Source of the DNA: Cladophialophora immunda
Taxonomy: Eukaryota > Ascomycota > Eurotiomycetes > Chaetothyriales > Herpotrichiellaceae
Assembly (NCBI RefSeq): GCF_000835495.1
Contig: NW_015622547.1
Location: 3,596,001 to 3,660,000 of the forward strand
Length of the DNA stretch: 64,000 nt
Direction: 5' to 3'
A program made the translations under genes and the position numbers. Shown here piece after piece: positions 1 through 8,278 of the stretch; position 1 is the stretch's first letter; every line of letters starts with the position of its first letter. The notes under the pieces were generated by a model. That model was not told where the DNA came from and ran no database searches. It saw only the letters and a list, made by a program, of their open reading frames with translations.

Positions 1-1
1 G

Positions 2-967
2 TTGGCGCTTAGAATGGCGACAGCCTTCCCCCGACCTGATACGAAAGGAACAGGACGAGAGTCAGTGCCATGCGAAGAAATCTCGAGATCGACCATTTAC
101 ACTATGATCCCCTCTGTGGTCCGTTCGAGGATCCCGGTCTTGACCTCCCTTCGGCATACCGCAAGGACGGTCGTCCTTCATGGCACAAGTGTTCGCAGGA
201 GAGCATATCAGTTTTCCTGCGTCGAATCCAGCAAAGAGAAGGACAGTTATGAGTACACATCCACCACCAACTCAAGTGGAGCTACAACTCCCACAATCAG
301 AGCAGCGAGCCCGGAAGGAAGCGTCCCTTCACAAGACCTCGCCCTGAGAATGCTCCCGCCGTTGGAGACAAGATCAGGTGTAGACTGGGATGTTGCCCTC
401 ACTGGGGTGAGGTTATGGGTCAATGCCAAAACCCAGGCAGAGCAAGGAGGGGATCCGGTCGCCCTGCGGAGCATGCACATCGACGCTTTGCGATATATGC
501 ACATGGCCCTCCCATCAGATCTGACGCCGCTCGAGATCCAGAGTCTGCGAGCTAGCATGGCACCCCAACTTTTCTCCCAAGCAGAAAACTTCACAGAGTA
601 TCGTGCTCAACGACAACCAAACATCCTCCGCCAGGGTGTTGCCCACGCTGTTTGCTGGCTTGTTGCGGGATTGCTACTGATACTGCCGATTATAATGACA
701 TTGCTCAATCGACTTCTCCAGTTTGAGCGCGACCATCAAGTCACTGAGCGAGTCCTCGCTAATGGTATTGATCTGACCTCCGCTCTTGGTGAACGTGGTG
801 TAGAGCTACACGAAGCTATTGTTCGCTTCAAGGATGGGCGGGTAGGAGGCGCCTGTGTGGATCTTGGGTCGTGGTTTGTAGAGGGGATTGTTGGCGGTGT
901 TAACGACGGCATCGATGCTGTCGCTCAGAATCGAAGGAAAGCGCCCGCCGCCAAATGTCCTAGCTGA
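2..967 (+). CDS. Hypothetical protein with one transmembrane segment (5' end uncertain)
   Basis: The frame is open from the left edge to TGA at 965-967. An ATG at 104 is a plausible start and would give about 287 residues; the true start or an upstream exon may lie outside the window. The middle of the protein reads convincingly as coding (acidic and amphipathic, from about residue 115 on), while the N-terminal third is low-complexity Ser/Thr/Arg and may be partly non-coding. There is one clear hydrophobic segment near residues 211-236 (VCWLVAGLLLILPIIMTLL), followed by an amphipathic region and a glycine-rich stretch. I recognise no catalytic motif or named family. The layout fits a small fungal membrane-anchored protein with a soluble N-terminus. 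The next gene, on the same strand, starts about 350 bases downstream. Confidence is moderate for a gene here and low for the exact start. Confidence 0.55.
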   Translation: MALRMATAFPRPDTKGTGRESVPCEEISRSTIYTMIPSVVRSRIPVLTSLRHTARTVVLHGTSVRRRAYQFSCVESSKEKDSYEYTSTTNSSGATTPTIRAASPEGSVPSQDLALRMLPPLETRSGVDWDVALTGVRLWVNAKTQAEQGGDPVALRSMHIDALRYMHMALPSDLTPLEIQSLRASMAPQLFSQAENFTEYRAQRQPNILRQGVAHAVCWLVAGLLLILPIIMTLLNRLLQFERDHQVTERVLANGIDLTSALGERGVELHEAIVRFKDGRVGGACVDLGSWFVEGIVGGVNDGIDAVAQNRRKAPAAKCPS

Positions 968-1315
968 TGACTGTTTTCGTGTTGTCCATAGAGAATTGGA
1001 CCGCTATAGAATCGTAAGATACCCACTTTGTTCATCTTCTCAAGCATGAGGGTGGTGTTTTGGTGTGTGTTGTCCTGCCCACTCGTTTCGTCTCAAGGCC
1101 TCGCAGTCCATCCGCCGTGAACCACAGCAAGCAGCGCAGTCGTTTCAGAGGCTGAGCCGCGCCCCGCGGCTGATGAGACCCGCGCGGTTTGCGAGGCTCC
1201 CTCTCGCACTGCATAGGGCTTGAGGGGCCTGAGTCTCGGCGTGGGGCACGATGGAGGAGCTCGTCTCCGCCATTTCCAACTCAAGTCTCCAAATCGTATT
1301 TCGTCGTTCACAACA
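968..1315. other. Intergenic region, putative promoter of the FTS-like gene
   Basis: No supported gene lies here. The short antisense frames in this stretch have no coding character. It presumably holds the 3' end of the first gene and the promoter and leader of the gene starting at 1316. Confidence 0.5.
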
Positions 1316-2422
1316 ATGTCCCTTCGTTTGCTTCCTTCTTTTCGAAGACAACAACTCGTGTTGGACTTGTGAGTGAGTCGCTGAGACGTTAAATGTATGG
1401 GCTGACACACGTCCAAGCTCTGCTCTGAGAGGACATTGTCCGGACGGGCTTTATCTCTCACTTACTCCCGGCGACCCTTGCATCTGGGCCGCGGTCAATT
1501 TTGTGCGCAAAGGTACCAGTCCTCTCACCCATGTGTGGTTGCATCATCGAAGGATTTTCTGGAAGCTGACACGAAGATCCCAGGACCGTACGCAGGAGCG
1601 ATACTTCGCTTCCAAATCTCTTTCCCAGACACGTATCCCGACCTGCCTCCCCTCATCACCTTTTCGACCGATATCTTCCATCCTCTGATCGTGCCTTTGA
1701 CCACATACACCTTCAGTGCTAGTAGCGTTGACGCATCAGGCACTGTCAGCGCTTCAGATGAGGATCGCCTCCCTCCTGGAACGTTCAATTTGCGTTATGG
1801 ATTTCCTCACTGGTTCACAGCAACTGCTTTGAGAGATGCCAGCTCCGGTAGTGCGAGCGAGCAAGGAGATGCACGCTCTTTGACTCGTCATCACTCGGGC
1901 TCTGACACTAAAGAAGGCATCGAGAGTCCCCAGGTTGACCCAGAATCAAAAGACCGCGGGAGTCTCATTTTGAACTTATTGCAACATGTGCAAGACGCGT
2001 TTGAAGATGAAGATTTGCTAGACAGACTCCCTCTTGAGACTGTTGGAGATCCAAGTGCGTGGCACGCGTGGCGTGCACATCGTGGACTCGTGATGCGGCA
2101 GATCGAGCCTCAGACCCCTGTGCCCGAAGGCAAAGATGCAGCCCCATCATCGCCCAAAAATCCTGGAGAGTGGAAGTGGGATGGTGTCTGGGAGTCAAGG
2201 GTGAGGAACGGTATCGAAGCCAGCATAAGTGAAGCGACCCTGTTCGGCAGTACTGGTGGCGGCCGATCTGGTTCTGTTGCGATGGACACCACAAGCATGG
2301 ATCCGCACCAGAGGATCCTCGCTGCGGCTGATCGACAAATCCGCTTCACAAAGCTAAGCGACGAGCATTTCGAAAAAGTCATGGACGAAATATCAGCCTC
2401 TGGCTCTCCTGTGCCGACCTGA
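1316..2422 (+). CDS. FTS/AKTIP-like ubiquitin-conjugating-enzyme variant (inactive E2 fold)
   Basis: Three exons: 1316-1368, 1418-1512 and 1584-2422, joined by GT-AG introns of 49 and 71 bases, giving 328 residues. Splicing restores a continuous UBC fold at residues 1-110: the start MSLRLLPSFRRQQLVLDF, then a TPGDP turn, then VRKGPYAGAILRFQISFP and a TYPDLPPLITF-type core followed by FHPLI. The HPN motif and active-site cysteine of true E2 enzymes are missing, so catalysis is not expected. Such inactive E2 variants are the FTS/AKTIP family. In Aspergillus the homologue (FtsA) acts with Hook and FHIP to link dynein to early endosomes. The C-terminal half is acidic and low-complexity and ends in a short conserved-looking helix (KLSDEHFEKVMDEI). 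The family assignment rests on the fold and the missing cysteine; the endosome role is inferred from the family. Confidence 0.8.
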
Positions 2423-2445
2423 TGATAGCCTCTGCCAACACTTCG

Positions 2446-2886
2446 ATGAGCCAAAGAAGAAGCGGTTCGGCCCGCGGTTTCAGACCCCTTGACGATCGAG
2501 CCTTGCGATGGCAATGTTCCTGCACGATCTCTCATGTAGAGCGAGAGCGCCTTCTCCTTTCACAACTTGAAGCCGCAAGAGCCTGTGGACGCTCTTGCTG
2601 ACCTGACCCAAGAAGGTGCTCAACCTTCTGTCTCTTCCGCAGCTCAATGGTTTGCCTCTCTCCTCAACAGGTTATGCTGCACTCGATACTCTGCATCCTT
2701 GCTGTATCGGTTTTTGATTACTCGGCACATGAAGTATAGCATGTATGGCTTCTTCATATGACTGATGCATCCCTGTCGAGCAGCGAAACTGTCTCTTCGA
2801 ACGGCGCGGTATTCGGAATCCTCTTTCTCGGAATCGTCACCCTGCTCTTTAGCCTGCGGAACTTCTTTCGCCCTTCCAAAGAGTAG
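2446..2886 (+). CDS. Candidate small tail-anchored membrane protein (spliced)
   Basis: Proposed model: exons 2446-2584, 2643-2670 and 2781-2886, about 90 residues. The first intron ends in a strong pyrimidine tract plus CAG (TCTCTTCCGCAG), and both introns are GT-AG and keep frame. A further optional intron at 2477-2539 (63 bases) also keeps frame and would give 70 residues. The protein has a charged helix (HVERERLLLSQLEAAR), then a hydrophobic C-terminal segment (GAVFGILFLGIVTLLF) and a short basic tail ending FFRPSKE. That is the layout of a tail-anchored protein of ER, mitochondria or peroxisomes. It starts only 23 bases after the stop of the FTS-like gene on the same strand, so it could instead be part of that gene's 3' UTR. 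I recognise no family. The coding case rests on splice-site fit and the TM tail. Confidence 0.4.
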
Positions 2887-3297
2887 CATACCCAGCCTCT
2901 ACCAGACGCCGATTGTCACAAACTCTTAAATCGGACCGCGACAGCTTCAACTCCCTGACCAGGATCGAGGAAACCATTGCAGACCTGTCCATCTCCTTTC
3001 ATCGCTCTGCAGCGTACGTCGTCCGCTGCATTTAAATTCAAAAAGTCGAGAAGACAAAGGCCTCCGGGATTCATCACTTTCCTCCCGTTGAAAAAGGCCT
3101 CAAAGTATATAAAAATAGCAATCACTCGGTCCACGGATATTTGTCTCTGCTTTGCAGTGGGTCGGGTGTGCGCACGCGGGAGAGCCTTGACGACAACGCT
3201 GTCTCGTAATTAGCATCAAATCAGAGAGAAAAGGGAACAGAAGGAATCATCTTCTTTTCGTCCTTCGGTGTCCTTGAATTTTCGGGATTCTGTGAAC
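2887..3297. other. Intergenic region with promoter of the next gene
   Basis: No gene is seen. The stretch is AT-richer than its surroundings and holds a TATA-like element (3106-3115) and pyrimidine-rich tracts upstream of the ATG at 3298. Confidence 0.5.
3106..3115 (+). promoter_or_regulatory. TATA-like box
   Basis: TATATAAAAA lies about 190 bases upstream of the first ATG of the serine-rich protein gene at 3298. It matches the TATA consensus and is in a suitable place, but nothing here shows it is used. Confidence 0.35.
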
Positions 3298-5397
3298 ATG
3301 ATGGACATGGAAGATATCGATGCGACCCCAAGGGTTCTCAGAGTGATAAATTCGGGTTTGAAGGAGAATGAGGAGGATGCAGAGAGCTCACCACAGTTAT
3401 GTGCTGAAAAGACTACGAGATTCTCTTTGAGATCAGTTTCGGCATCCTTGTCTTCAATTTGGGGAAGAAGGAATGCCAGTACCAGCACCTCCTGCTCTCA
3501 CTCCGAGTCCAGCCAAGGCCAAAGTTGGTCTGTCGCACCCGATCTGGATTTGGATTTGGATGACAACCTACCTTCACGCGGCTGCGTCTCCTTCTCAACC
3601 CTCCTCACTTCTCACAAATCCTCTGCTCGAGCGGTCAGGAAGAAGAGACTGAACTTCGACAGAGACGTCAAGGTGAGCATCCTTCCTTGGCCTCCTGTCA
3701 TCCCTTTCACGAAGGACTTTCGCTAAAACTGCGACAGCCATCTTGTTCACAGAGTCGCTCTTCTGTCTCCAGACTGTCCTCAAATCATTTCAGTCATCCG
3801 CAAACAGCTCAGGGGCGATTTCCCATAGACGTGGAAGACGAGGTGCGTAACCGACAGAGATCAAGGTCTCTTTGTCGTCGATGTCTAACTGGTCTTCTTT
3901 CAGCAGTCTTCAGTGTACAGCTTCGCTTCGTTCTCGACCGATCACTCCTCAAGGCACTCAACCAAGATCCATCACGATCTAGCGAAGAGACAACCAACCA
4001 CCGTCGGGGAGAGAGTCTCCACGACCATGGCATCAGGCCTTCCCAACGGTGTCTACACCGATAGTGTCCCAAACCATCAAGACTTGCGAATTCCTGCACA
4101 TATCAACAATCGCGTCACAGCTCCTGCTGTTCAAGCACCCACCCTGCAAAACACCTTGGACTTTCGTGGCTCTCTTACAAATGAGGCTTTTGCGACAACG
4201 TCTTTCCTGACTCCTGTTCATCAGAACGAGCCGCTAGTCAATGGGAACACAGTCCCGTCCGCTCTGCTAGTCAACGGAGAGACAATACCCTCCGCTCCAC
4301 CTCCCAGTCTCGCAAGCACAATGTATCCCGACGAGATTATTGCTCCCCCTGTCGGTCGAGATCCTATCCAACATCGGTTCGATGCCTATCATTCTCGTGA
4401 CAACTTCAGCGACCTCACAAGAAGCTATCATCCCAACCCCCTGCAGCATCCACCACCTCGGAACACTCCGATCGTCCCATTGCCAGCCATTGCAGCTCTC
4501 AAGGTGGAGACCTTCGCATTCCATGTCTTGGAAGCAGGTGCAAAATCGCCCATGACCACATATGTCACATTCGACCTTACTGCAGTCAAGCAAAACAAAG
4601 TCGAGACCCAAGCGCAAGCCCTTCAATCTCAAGATCGGTCCTACATCCTCATGGAAAACGATGAAGGTTCCTTGGTTGATCTTTCGATCCAAACATACGT
4701 CAAAGGCCCTGCCAGCAAACTCTTCGAGGTCGGATTTCAAAGCATCCAGAAGCTGCGTGTCGAAGACCGCTGGACACTTTTGCTCAAGCTCGGCGCGAAA
4801 GAGAATACTCTGAAATCCAAACTCTCCAGCTCCCTACGGTCAGGCACCCGAACATCATCATCCCTCTCATTGATCGATCAGTTCTTGGCAAGCCTTAAGA
4901 TGGACAGCAAGAGAAGCGAACCAGTGTCTGTCGAAGCAATAATCAAGTATCGCCATGCATTCCTGCCGGATGATACGACTTTGGAGACACGGGCTGTGTG
5001 CCGCGTTGACTCGCTCGCTTCCGCCTCTTCAATGGACGCGGTTGAAGCCGGAATGCTCGCGGGCTCCATCATCCATGCCCTTGATCCAGGGGTGAACACA
5101 GTCAAGCTGCTCTCGGTCGACCGACAAGAGCGACAACACCATCTGGAGTTGGGTGGCGGCCAGGCGCTGGCACTCATCTACGACTTCCGACATGCGTTGG
5201 GCCATGTCATTTCCGAGTCGGTAACCTGGGACCTCGCGGTCCTAGAGACCTATTACCGACAGGTCCTGGCGTTGGAGTCGTCGCCGGCTCCAACGCGCCG
5301 AGATACCATTCGCCGCCGTGTGACAACGGTGGCGAAGAGGTTCTCGCCGAGGAAGTCTGGTGGTGCCGGCCCTGGCGGCGAGGGGCGCGTGGGATAG
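3298..5397 (+). CDS. Unknown protein with serine-rich N-terminus; frame continues past its stop
   Basis: Exons 3298-3672, 3753-3842 and 3904-5397, joined by GT-AG introns of 80 and 61 bases in phase 0, give 652 residues. The middle exon encodes SRSSVSRLSSNHF... and ties the two large exons together. The first ~260 residues are disordered and rich in Ser, Thr, Pro and Asn. From about residue 325 the chain becomes globular (VETFAFHVLEAGAKSPMTTYVTFDL onward) and ends in an Arg/Ser/Gly-rich tail. I recognise no catalytic motif or named domain. The TAG at 5395-5397 is followed in the same frame by 57 further sense codons (5398-5568) that look like real protein, with acidic helix content and a TGA at 5569-5571. 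The annotated end may therefore be a nonsense change, a base error, a read-through site or an undetected splice. Confidence 0.75.
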
Positions 5398-5571
5398 GAT
5401 GCCACGGGTGGTGGTGGTGGCGGCGGCGGCGACGGCGGTGAGGACACGGAGAGTGTCCATAGCATGGACAAGGCTGCCCTCGTATGGCAGCATATGAGGG
5501 AGGCCTCCGGGCTGAGCGACGAGGCCGAGAGCCTCTATGAGACGGGGGTTTGCGGGCCGCCCTGGCTATGA
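5398..5571 (+). other. Possible C-terminal extension beyond the in-frame TAG
   Basis: In frame with the upstream gene, 57 codons encode a glycine run and then TESVHSMDKAALVWQHMREA and an acidic end closing in GPPWL before TGA. The composition is that of an expressed C-terminus, not of an intergenic spacer. A GT-AG segment from 5320 to 5397 (78 bases, phase 0) could remove the TAG, but it has no branch-point-like sequence. Confidence 0.45.
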
Positions 5572-6195
5572 GGGGCAAATAATATTGCATGAAATACGAA
5601 CTGTTCCGTTCCTTTCTTTGGTGATGTTGTAATGTTGTAGCTGGTAATGATCGCCGTGGATAGCGTGTTACTCTTGACAGAAGGGAGCGAGGCGCCTTGG
5701 CCGCCCTGATTGACAGGAAGACCATCGGGAGTAGTGCCTGAATCCCTTGACTTTCAGCAAGAAGACGAAGTATCTCGCCAGCTCCTAGCGAACACCAGGC
5801 ACTGTAATAGATAAGGATGACCTGTTAAGATACATCCGGACAAAACCGTAGGGGTTGTGGCGATTGATTAAGCATCATTTACAGGTAGACTCCAAAGTCG
5901 TATTGATAACCTTGGGCAGGACTGGGTGTATCAGAGAATTGTTTGCGAAGTACCGTGACGATAAATCTACTGGGACCCAAGGTCTTTTACTTGATCTGTA
6001 GTCCGCCCACGAGCACTATTCAGCGCTCTATTCTTCGTTGCTGGTAATCACTTGTAGCACCTCCCTTTTTGATGAGCTGCCACACGAATTGTTCCTGCTC
6101 CCAGCACCTAAAATAGGTATATCAAACCCCCCCCCCCCCCCATCCAGTTCCCAACCACTTGTTGACCGAATTCCCAGAAGATGTAGTCTGCATCC
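5572..6195. other. Intergenic region
   Basis: No gene is seen. It contains the 3' flank of the upstream gene and a run of 15 C residues (6127-6141). Confidence 0.5.
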
Positions 6196-6201
6196 AAAAA
6201 A
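6196..6201 (-). terminator. RNA polymerase III-type terminator of tRNA-Glu(CTC)
   Basis: On the minus strand a T6 run begins 7 bases after the discriminator base of the tRNA. That is the usual place and form of a Pol III terminator, which argues that the gene is a Pol III unit. Confidence 0.7.
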
Positions 6202-6243
6202 GAATCACTTCCGGACCGGGGAATCGAACCCCGGGCATGTCGG

Positions 6244-6264
6244 GAGCTTTCATATCTCTTGAGA
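6244..6264 (-). other. Canonical tRNA intron (37/38) of tRNA-Glu(CTC)
   Basis: A 21-base insert one base 3' of the anticodon, the standard site cut by tRNA-splicing endonuclease. Its GAG can pair with anticodon CTC, as in other nuclear tRNA introns. Confidence 0.85.
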
Positions 6265-6285
6265 TGAGAGCGACAGATGTTACCT

Positions 6286-6339
6286 CTGTTACTTGTTAGT
6301 AAGATGGTTTAGGAGTTGTGTTGTGTTGTTTAAACTCAC
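6286..6339 (-). other. GT-AG spliceosomal-type intron in the D-loop of tRNA-Glu(CTC)
   Basis: A 54-base insert between tRNA positions 15 and 16. It starts GTGAGT, carries a perfect TACTAAC branch-point consensus and ends AACAG about 10 bases after the branch A. Its size and signals match the protein-gene introns in this window. Exact removal rebuilds a normal D-loop (AGAGGTA) with G18-G19. Confidence 0.85.
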
Positions 6340-6354
6340 CTACACCAGTCCGGA

Positions 6355-6970
6355 TGTTAGACTGTTAATTGTTGAAAGAAATTTAATTGTTTGAATATAT
6401 ATTTTGTTGGTTTGTTGGTGGAAGAGATGGAGTTATGGTGGGTGTGGGGGGAAACCTTAGGTGACCAAGACCCTGACAGTTCTGACGACCGGAACTGTAA
6501 AATCTGCCCTGAAAAGCCTGCAGCTACGTCATCCTTTCCTCCTGAATCAATCAACATGATCTGGTGCTGGAAGATTGCTTCGAACAGGTCTGGCCAACAC
6601 AAGGCTAGTTCGTAGTATTCCAGCTCTGCAAGACGTAGATACCCTAAACTATACCCAAGATTTCCCGTCTGCACATGAAGGACGTTGTGGACCAAAGGAC
6701 ATTTGGAGGCAAGGTGTTCTGGATCCCAAGGACTGAAGCTATTGACATTTTTTCATGGTTTCATTCTGCATCAATAATATTACTCGATCATCCACATCCT
6801 TCTGTGATTGATTCAGCCACGGCGACTACACGCCTTCCACCAGTGTTTGGTTTGATTGTTGCAAGGCGATCGAGACCGTATCACAACCAGAAAACCTTTC
6901 CATCTAGCGGCTCCTGGACAGGCCACTGTGCGTTCTTGCGCGTGGATGCTAACCAATTCAATCCTGTAGC
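6355..6970. other. AT-rich spacer between the two tRNA genes
   Basis: No gene is seen. Short open frames here have no coding character. The 5' flank of tRNA-Glu(CTC) and the 3' flank of tRNA-Glu(TTC) lie here. Confidence 0.5.

Positions 6971-7002
<32 letters not shown>
6971..7002 (-). terminator. T-run terminator downstream of tRNA-Glu(TTC)
   Basis: On the minus strand a T6 run (6997-7002) starts 12 bases after the tRNA and is followed by a T23 run (6971-6993), a strong Pol III-type stop. The length of the homopolymer may be affected by sequencing error. Confidence 0.65.
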
Positions 7003-7042
7003 GGTTGACGAAATTCCACATCGGGGAATTGAACCCCGGGCT

Positions 7043-7091
7043 CTGCTTGGGGTTAGAAGATACATAGTTGAACATCATTTGAATGACTTAC
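7043..7091 (-). other. GT-AG spliceosomal-type intron at the variable-loop boundary of tRNA-Glu(TTC)
   Basis: A 49-base insert between tRNA positions 43 and 44. It begins GTAAGT, holds TTCTAAC as branch point and ends AAGCAG about 10 bases after the branch A. Removal leaves a normal four-base variable loop between two intact stems. Confidence 0.85.
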
Positions 7092-7097
7092 GCCGGG

Positions 7098-7114
7098 TAT
7101 GATGTGGTTTTCAA
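7098..7114 (-). other. Canonical tRNA intron (37/38) of tRNA-Glu(TTC)
   Basis: A 17-base insert one base 3' of anticodon TTC. Its GAAAA can pair with the anticodon region, as expected for a substrate of tRNA-splicing endonuclease. Confidence 0.85.
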
Positions 7115-7411
7115 TGAAAACCGGCTATGTTACCATTACACCAATGTGGAAGTTATTATTGAAGGATTTGAGCAGATATAAAATATATAATTCTGAATAT
7201 GGGATGAGAGAATGTCAAAAGGGGGGTAAGATATGGGGGGCGTTGAGGCTTGGTGTGGTGTGGTACTCCGTACATTCTTTGCCAAGCCTATTTGGACGCG
7301 CCTACTAGAAAAACCGCATTAACAACATTATGCGTTACAATACAAAACAATACAGAAACAAGTCCTCTTTGCGGCCTATGGAAAGAAGCGTCACTCTGAC
7401 TTCCCCGTCAT

Positions 7412-8278
7412 TCACATCCTTCCATGTTCCTTGTTGAACTCATCAATCACTTCCTTAGTGGTCTTGATGATTCCGAGACAACCAGGGGAGTCCGAATGGC
7501 AACATATGGATATCGGATAATCCTTCACCGGCAACTGCACGACACTCCCATCTGTTGCGGTCACGGACTGTGAGTTGAGCTGTTGACTGACGTGCTTCCT
7601 GACATCTTCGAGAATCCACGGCTTCTTCTTCCTGTCGATGACCAGCATGCCGTCGTTGCTGTATTTCACGTCTCCATACATCTCCGCCCAGAAGGGAATG
7701 CCGAGATCGTTGGCCGCCTTCTCCATGTTTGTTCCTGCAAGACCAAAGACGGGGACGCCTTTGGGGATGCCTTCCATGACCGCTTTGGCGGTGTCATAGT
7801 CTCGGCACATCATTCCGTACAGAATGCCGTGGGGTTTGACGTGGTGCAAGGGGACGCCTTCTTGATCGAGGAATCCCTTCAGTGCGCCGACTTGGTAGAC
7901 AACGATGGCCGTCAGTTCCTCGGGAGACATCTTGATCTCACGTCGACCAAAGCCTCCACAGTGTTAGGGCGAGTTGACCCTGACGGGGTCCAGAAACTCA
8001 CCTTGTATATCAGGTAGCCCCGGGTGTGCGCCGACTTTGATATTGTGCTTCTTACAATTCCGGACCGTCTCCTGCATTATCAGGGGGTCGCCCGCATGAA
8101 ACCCGCATGCGATATTCGCGTGGTCAATCAACGGCAGCAACTCCAAATCTGGACCGCAGACATAATTGCCGTACTGTTCTTATGATCAGATACGGCGCAC
8201 GGCATGGACGGGCCCACTCACCCCTTCGCCCAGATCGACATTAAGCAAGGCTTTGTGTTTGATTGGTGGAGGAGCCAT
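7412..8278 (-). CDS. lamB: LamB/YcsF (PxpA)-family lactam-utilisation protein
   Basis: Minus-strand exons 8278-8222, 8173-8002 and 7953-7412, joined by GT-AG introns of 45 and 48 bases, give 256 residues, the usual family length. The start [19 protein letters not shown] carries the NVDLGEG motif. It is followed by [15 protein letters not shown] and [10 protein letters not shown], and later [11 protein letters not shown] and PISICCHSD, all hallmark LamB/YcsF segments with the metal- and substrate-site His and Asp residues. Bacterial PxpA is one subunit of 5-oxoprolinase. The Aspergillus nidulans homologue lamB is needed, with the divergent lamA, to use 2-pyrrolidinone as a nitrogen source. Here too the gene is divergent from a lamA-type gene, 389 bases between the two starts. 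Cytosolic; no signal peptide is seen. The assignment to the lam pathway rests on this gene pairing. Confidence 0.92.

Larger units (their letters stand above)
6209..6354 (-). tRNA. tRNA-Glu (anticodon CTC) with two introns
   Basis: Read on the minus strand. The acceptor stem TCCGGAC/GTCCGGA is perfect (7 bp) with discriminator A. The D stem is GTGT/ACAT, the anticodon stem TGTCG/CGACA (5 bp) and the T arm CGGGG-TTCGATT-CCCCG. Loop bases C-T-CTC-A give anticodon CTC, so glutamate. Two inserts interrupt it: 21 bases after position 37 (6244-6264), the canonical tRNA-intron site, with a GAG able to pair with the anticodon; and 54 bases in the D-loop (6286-6339) with spliceosomal signals. Removing both leaves 71 bases with A14, G15, G18, G19 and A21 in place, the same length as the neighbouring tRNA-Glu(TTC). 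The D-loop insert splits the A box. The gene would be missed or mis-scored by a scanner that allows only one anticodon-loop intron. Confidence 0.92.
7014..7150 (-). tRNA. tRNA-Glu (anticodon TTC) with two introns
   Basis: Read on the minus strand. The acceptor stem TCCACAT/ATGTGGA is perfect with discriminator A. The D arm is GTGT-AATGGTA-ACAT, the anticodon stem GCCGG/CCGGC and the T arm CGGGG-TTCAATT-CCCCG. Loop bases T-T-TTC-A give anticodon TTC, so glutamate. A 17-base canonical intron follows position 37 (7098-7114) and contains GAA able to pair with the anticodon. A second 49-base insert (7043-7091) sits directly after the anticodon stem, before the variable loop, and has spliceosomal signals. 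Removing both leaves 71 bases with an AGCC variable loop, equal in length to its CTC partner. The A box (TGGTGTAATGG) is intact, but the spacing to the B box is stretched by 66 bases. Confidence 0.92.

Noticed and set aside
6286..6339. Idea that the D-loop insert is a mobile element or a pseudogene scar
   Set aside because: All stems of the tRNA are perfect, the insert has exact spliceosomal signals, and the sister tRNA shows the same kind of insert at another place.
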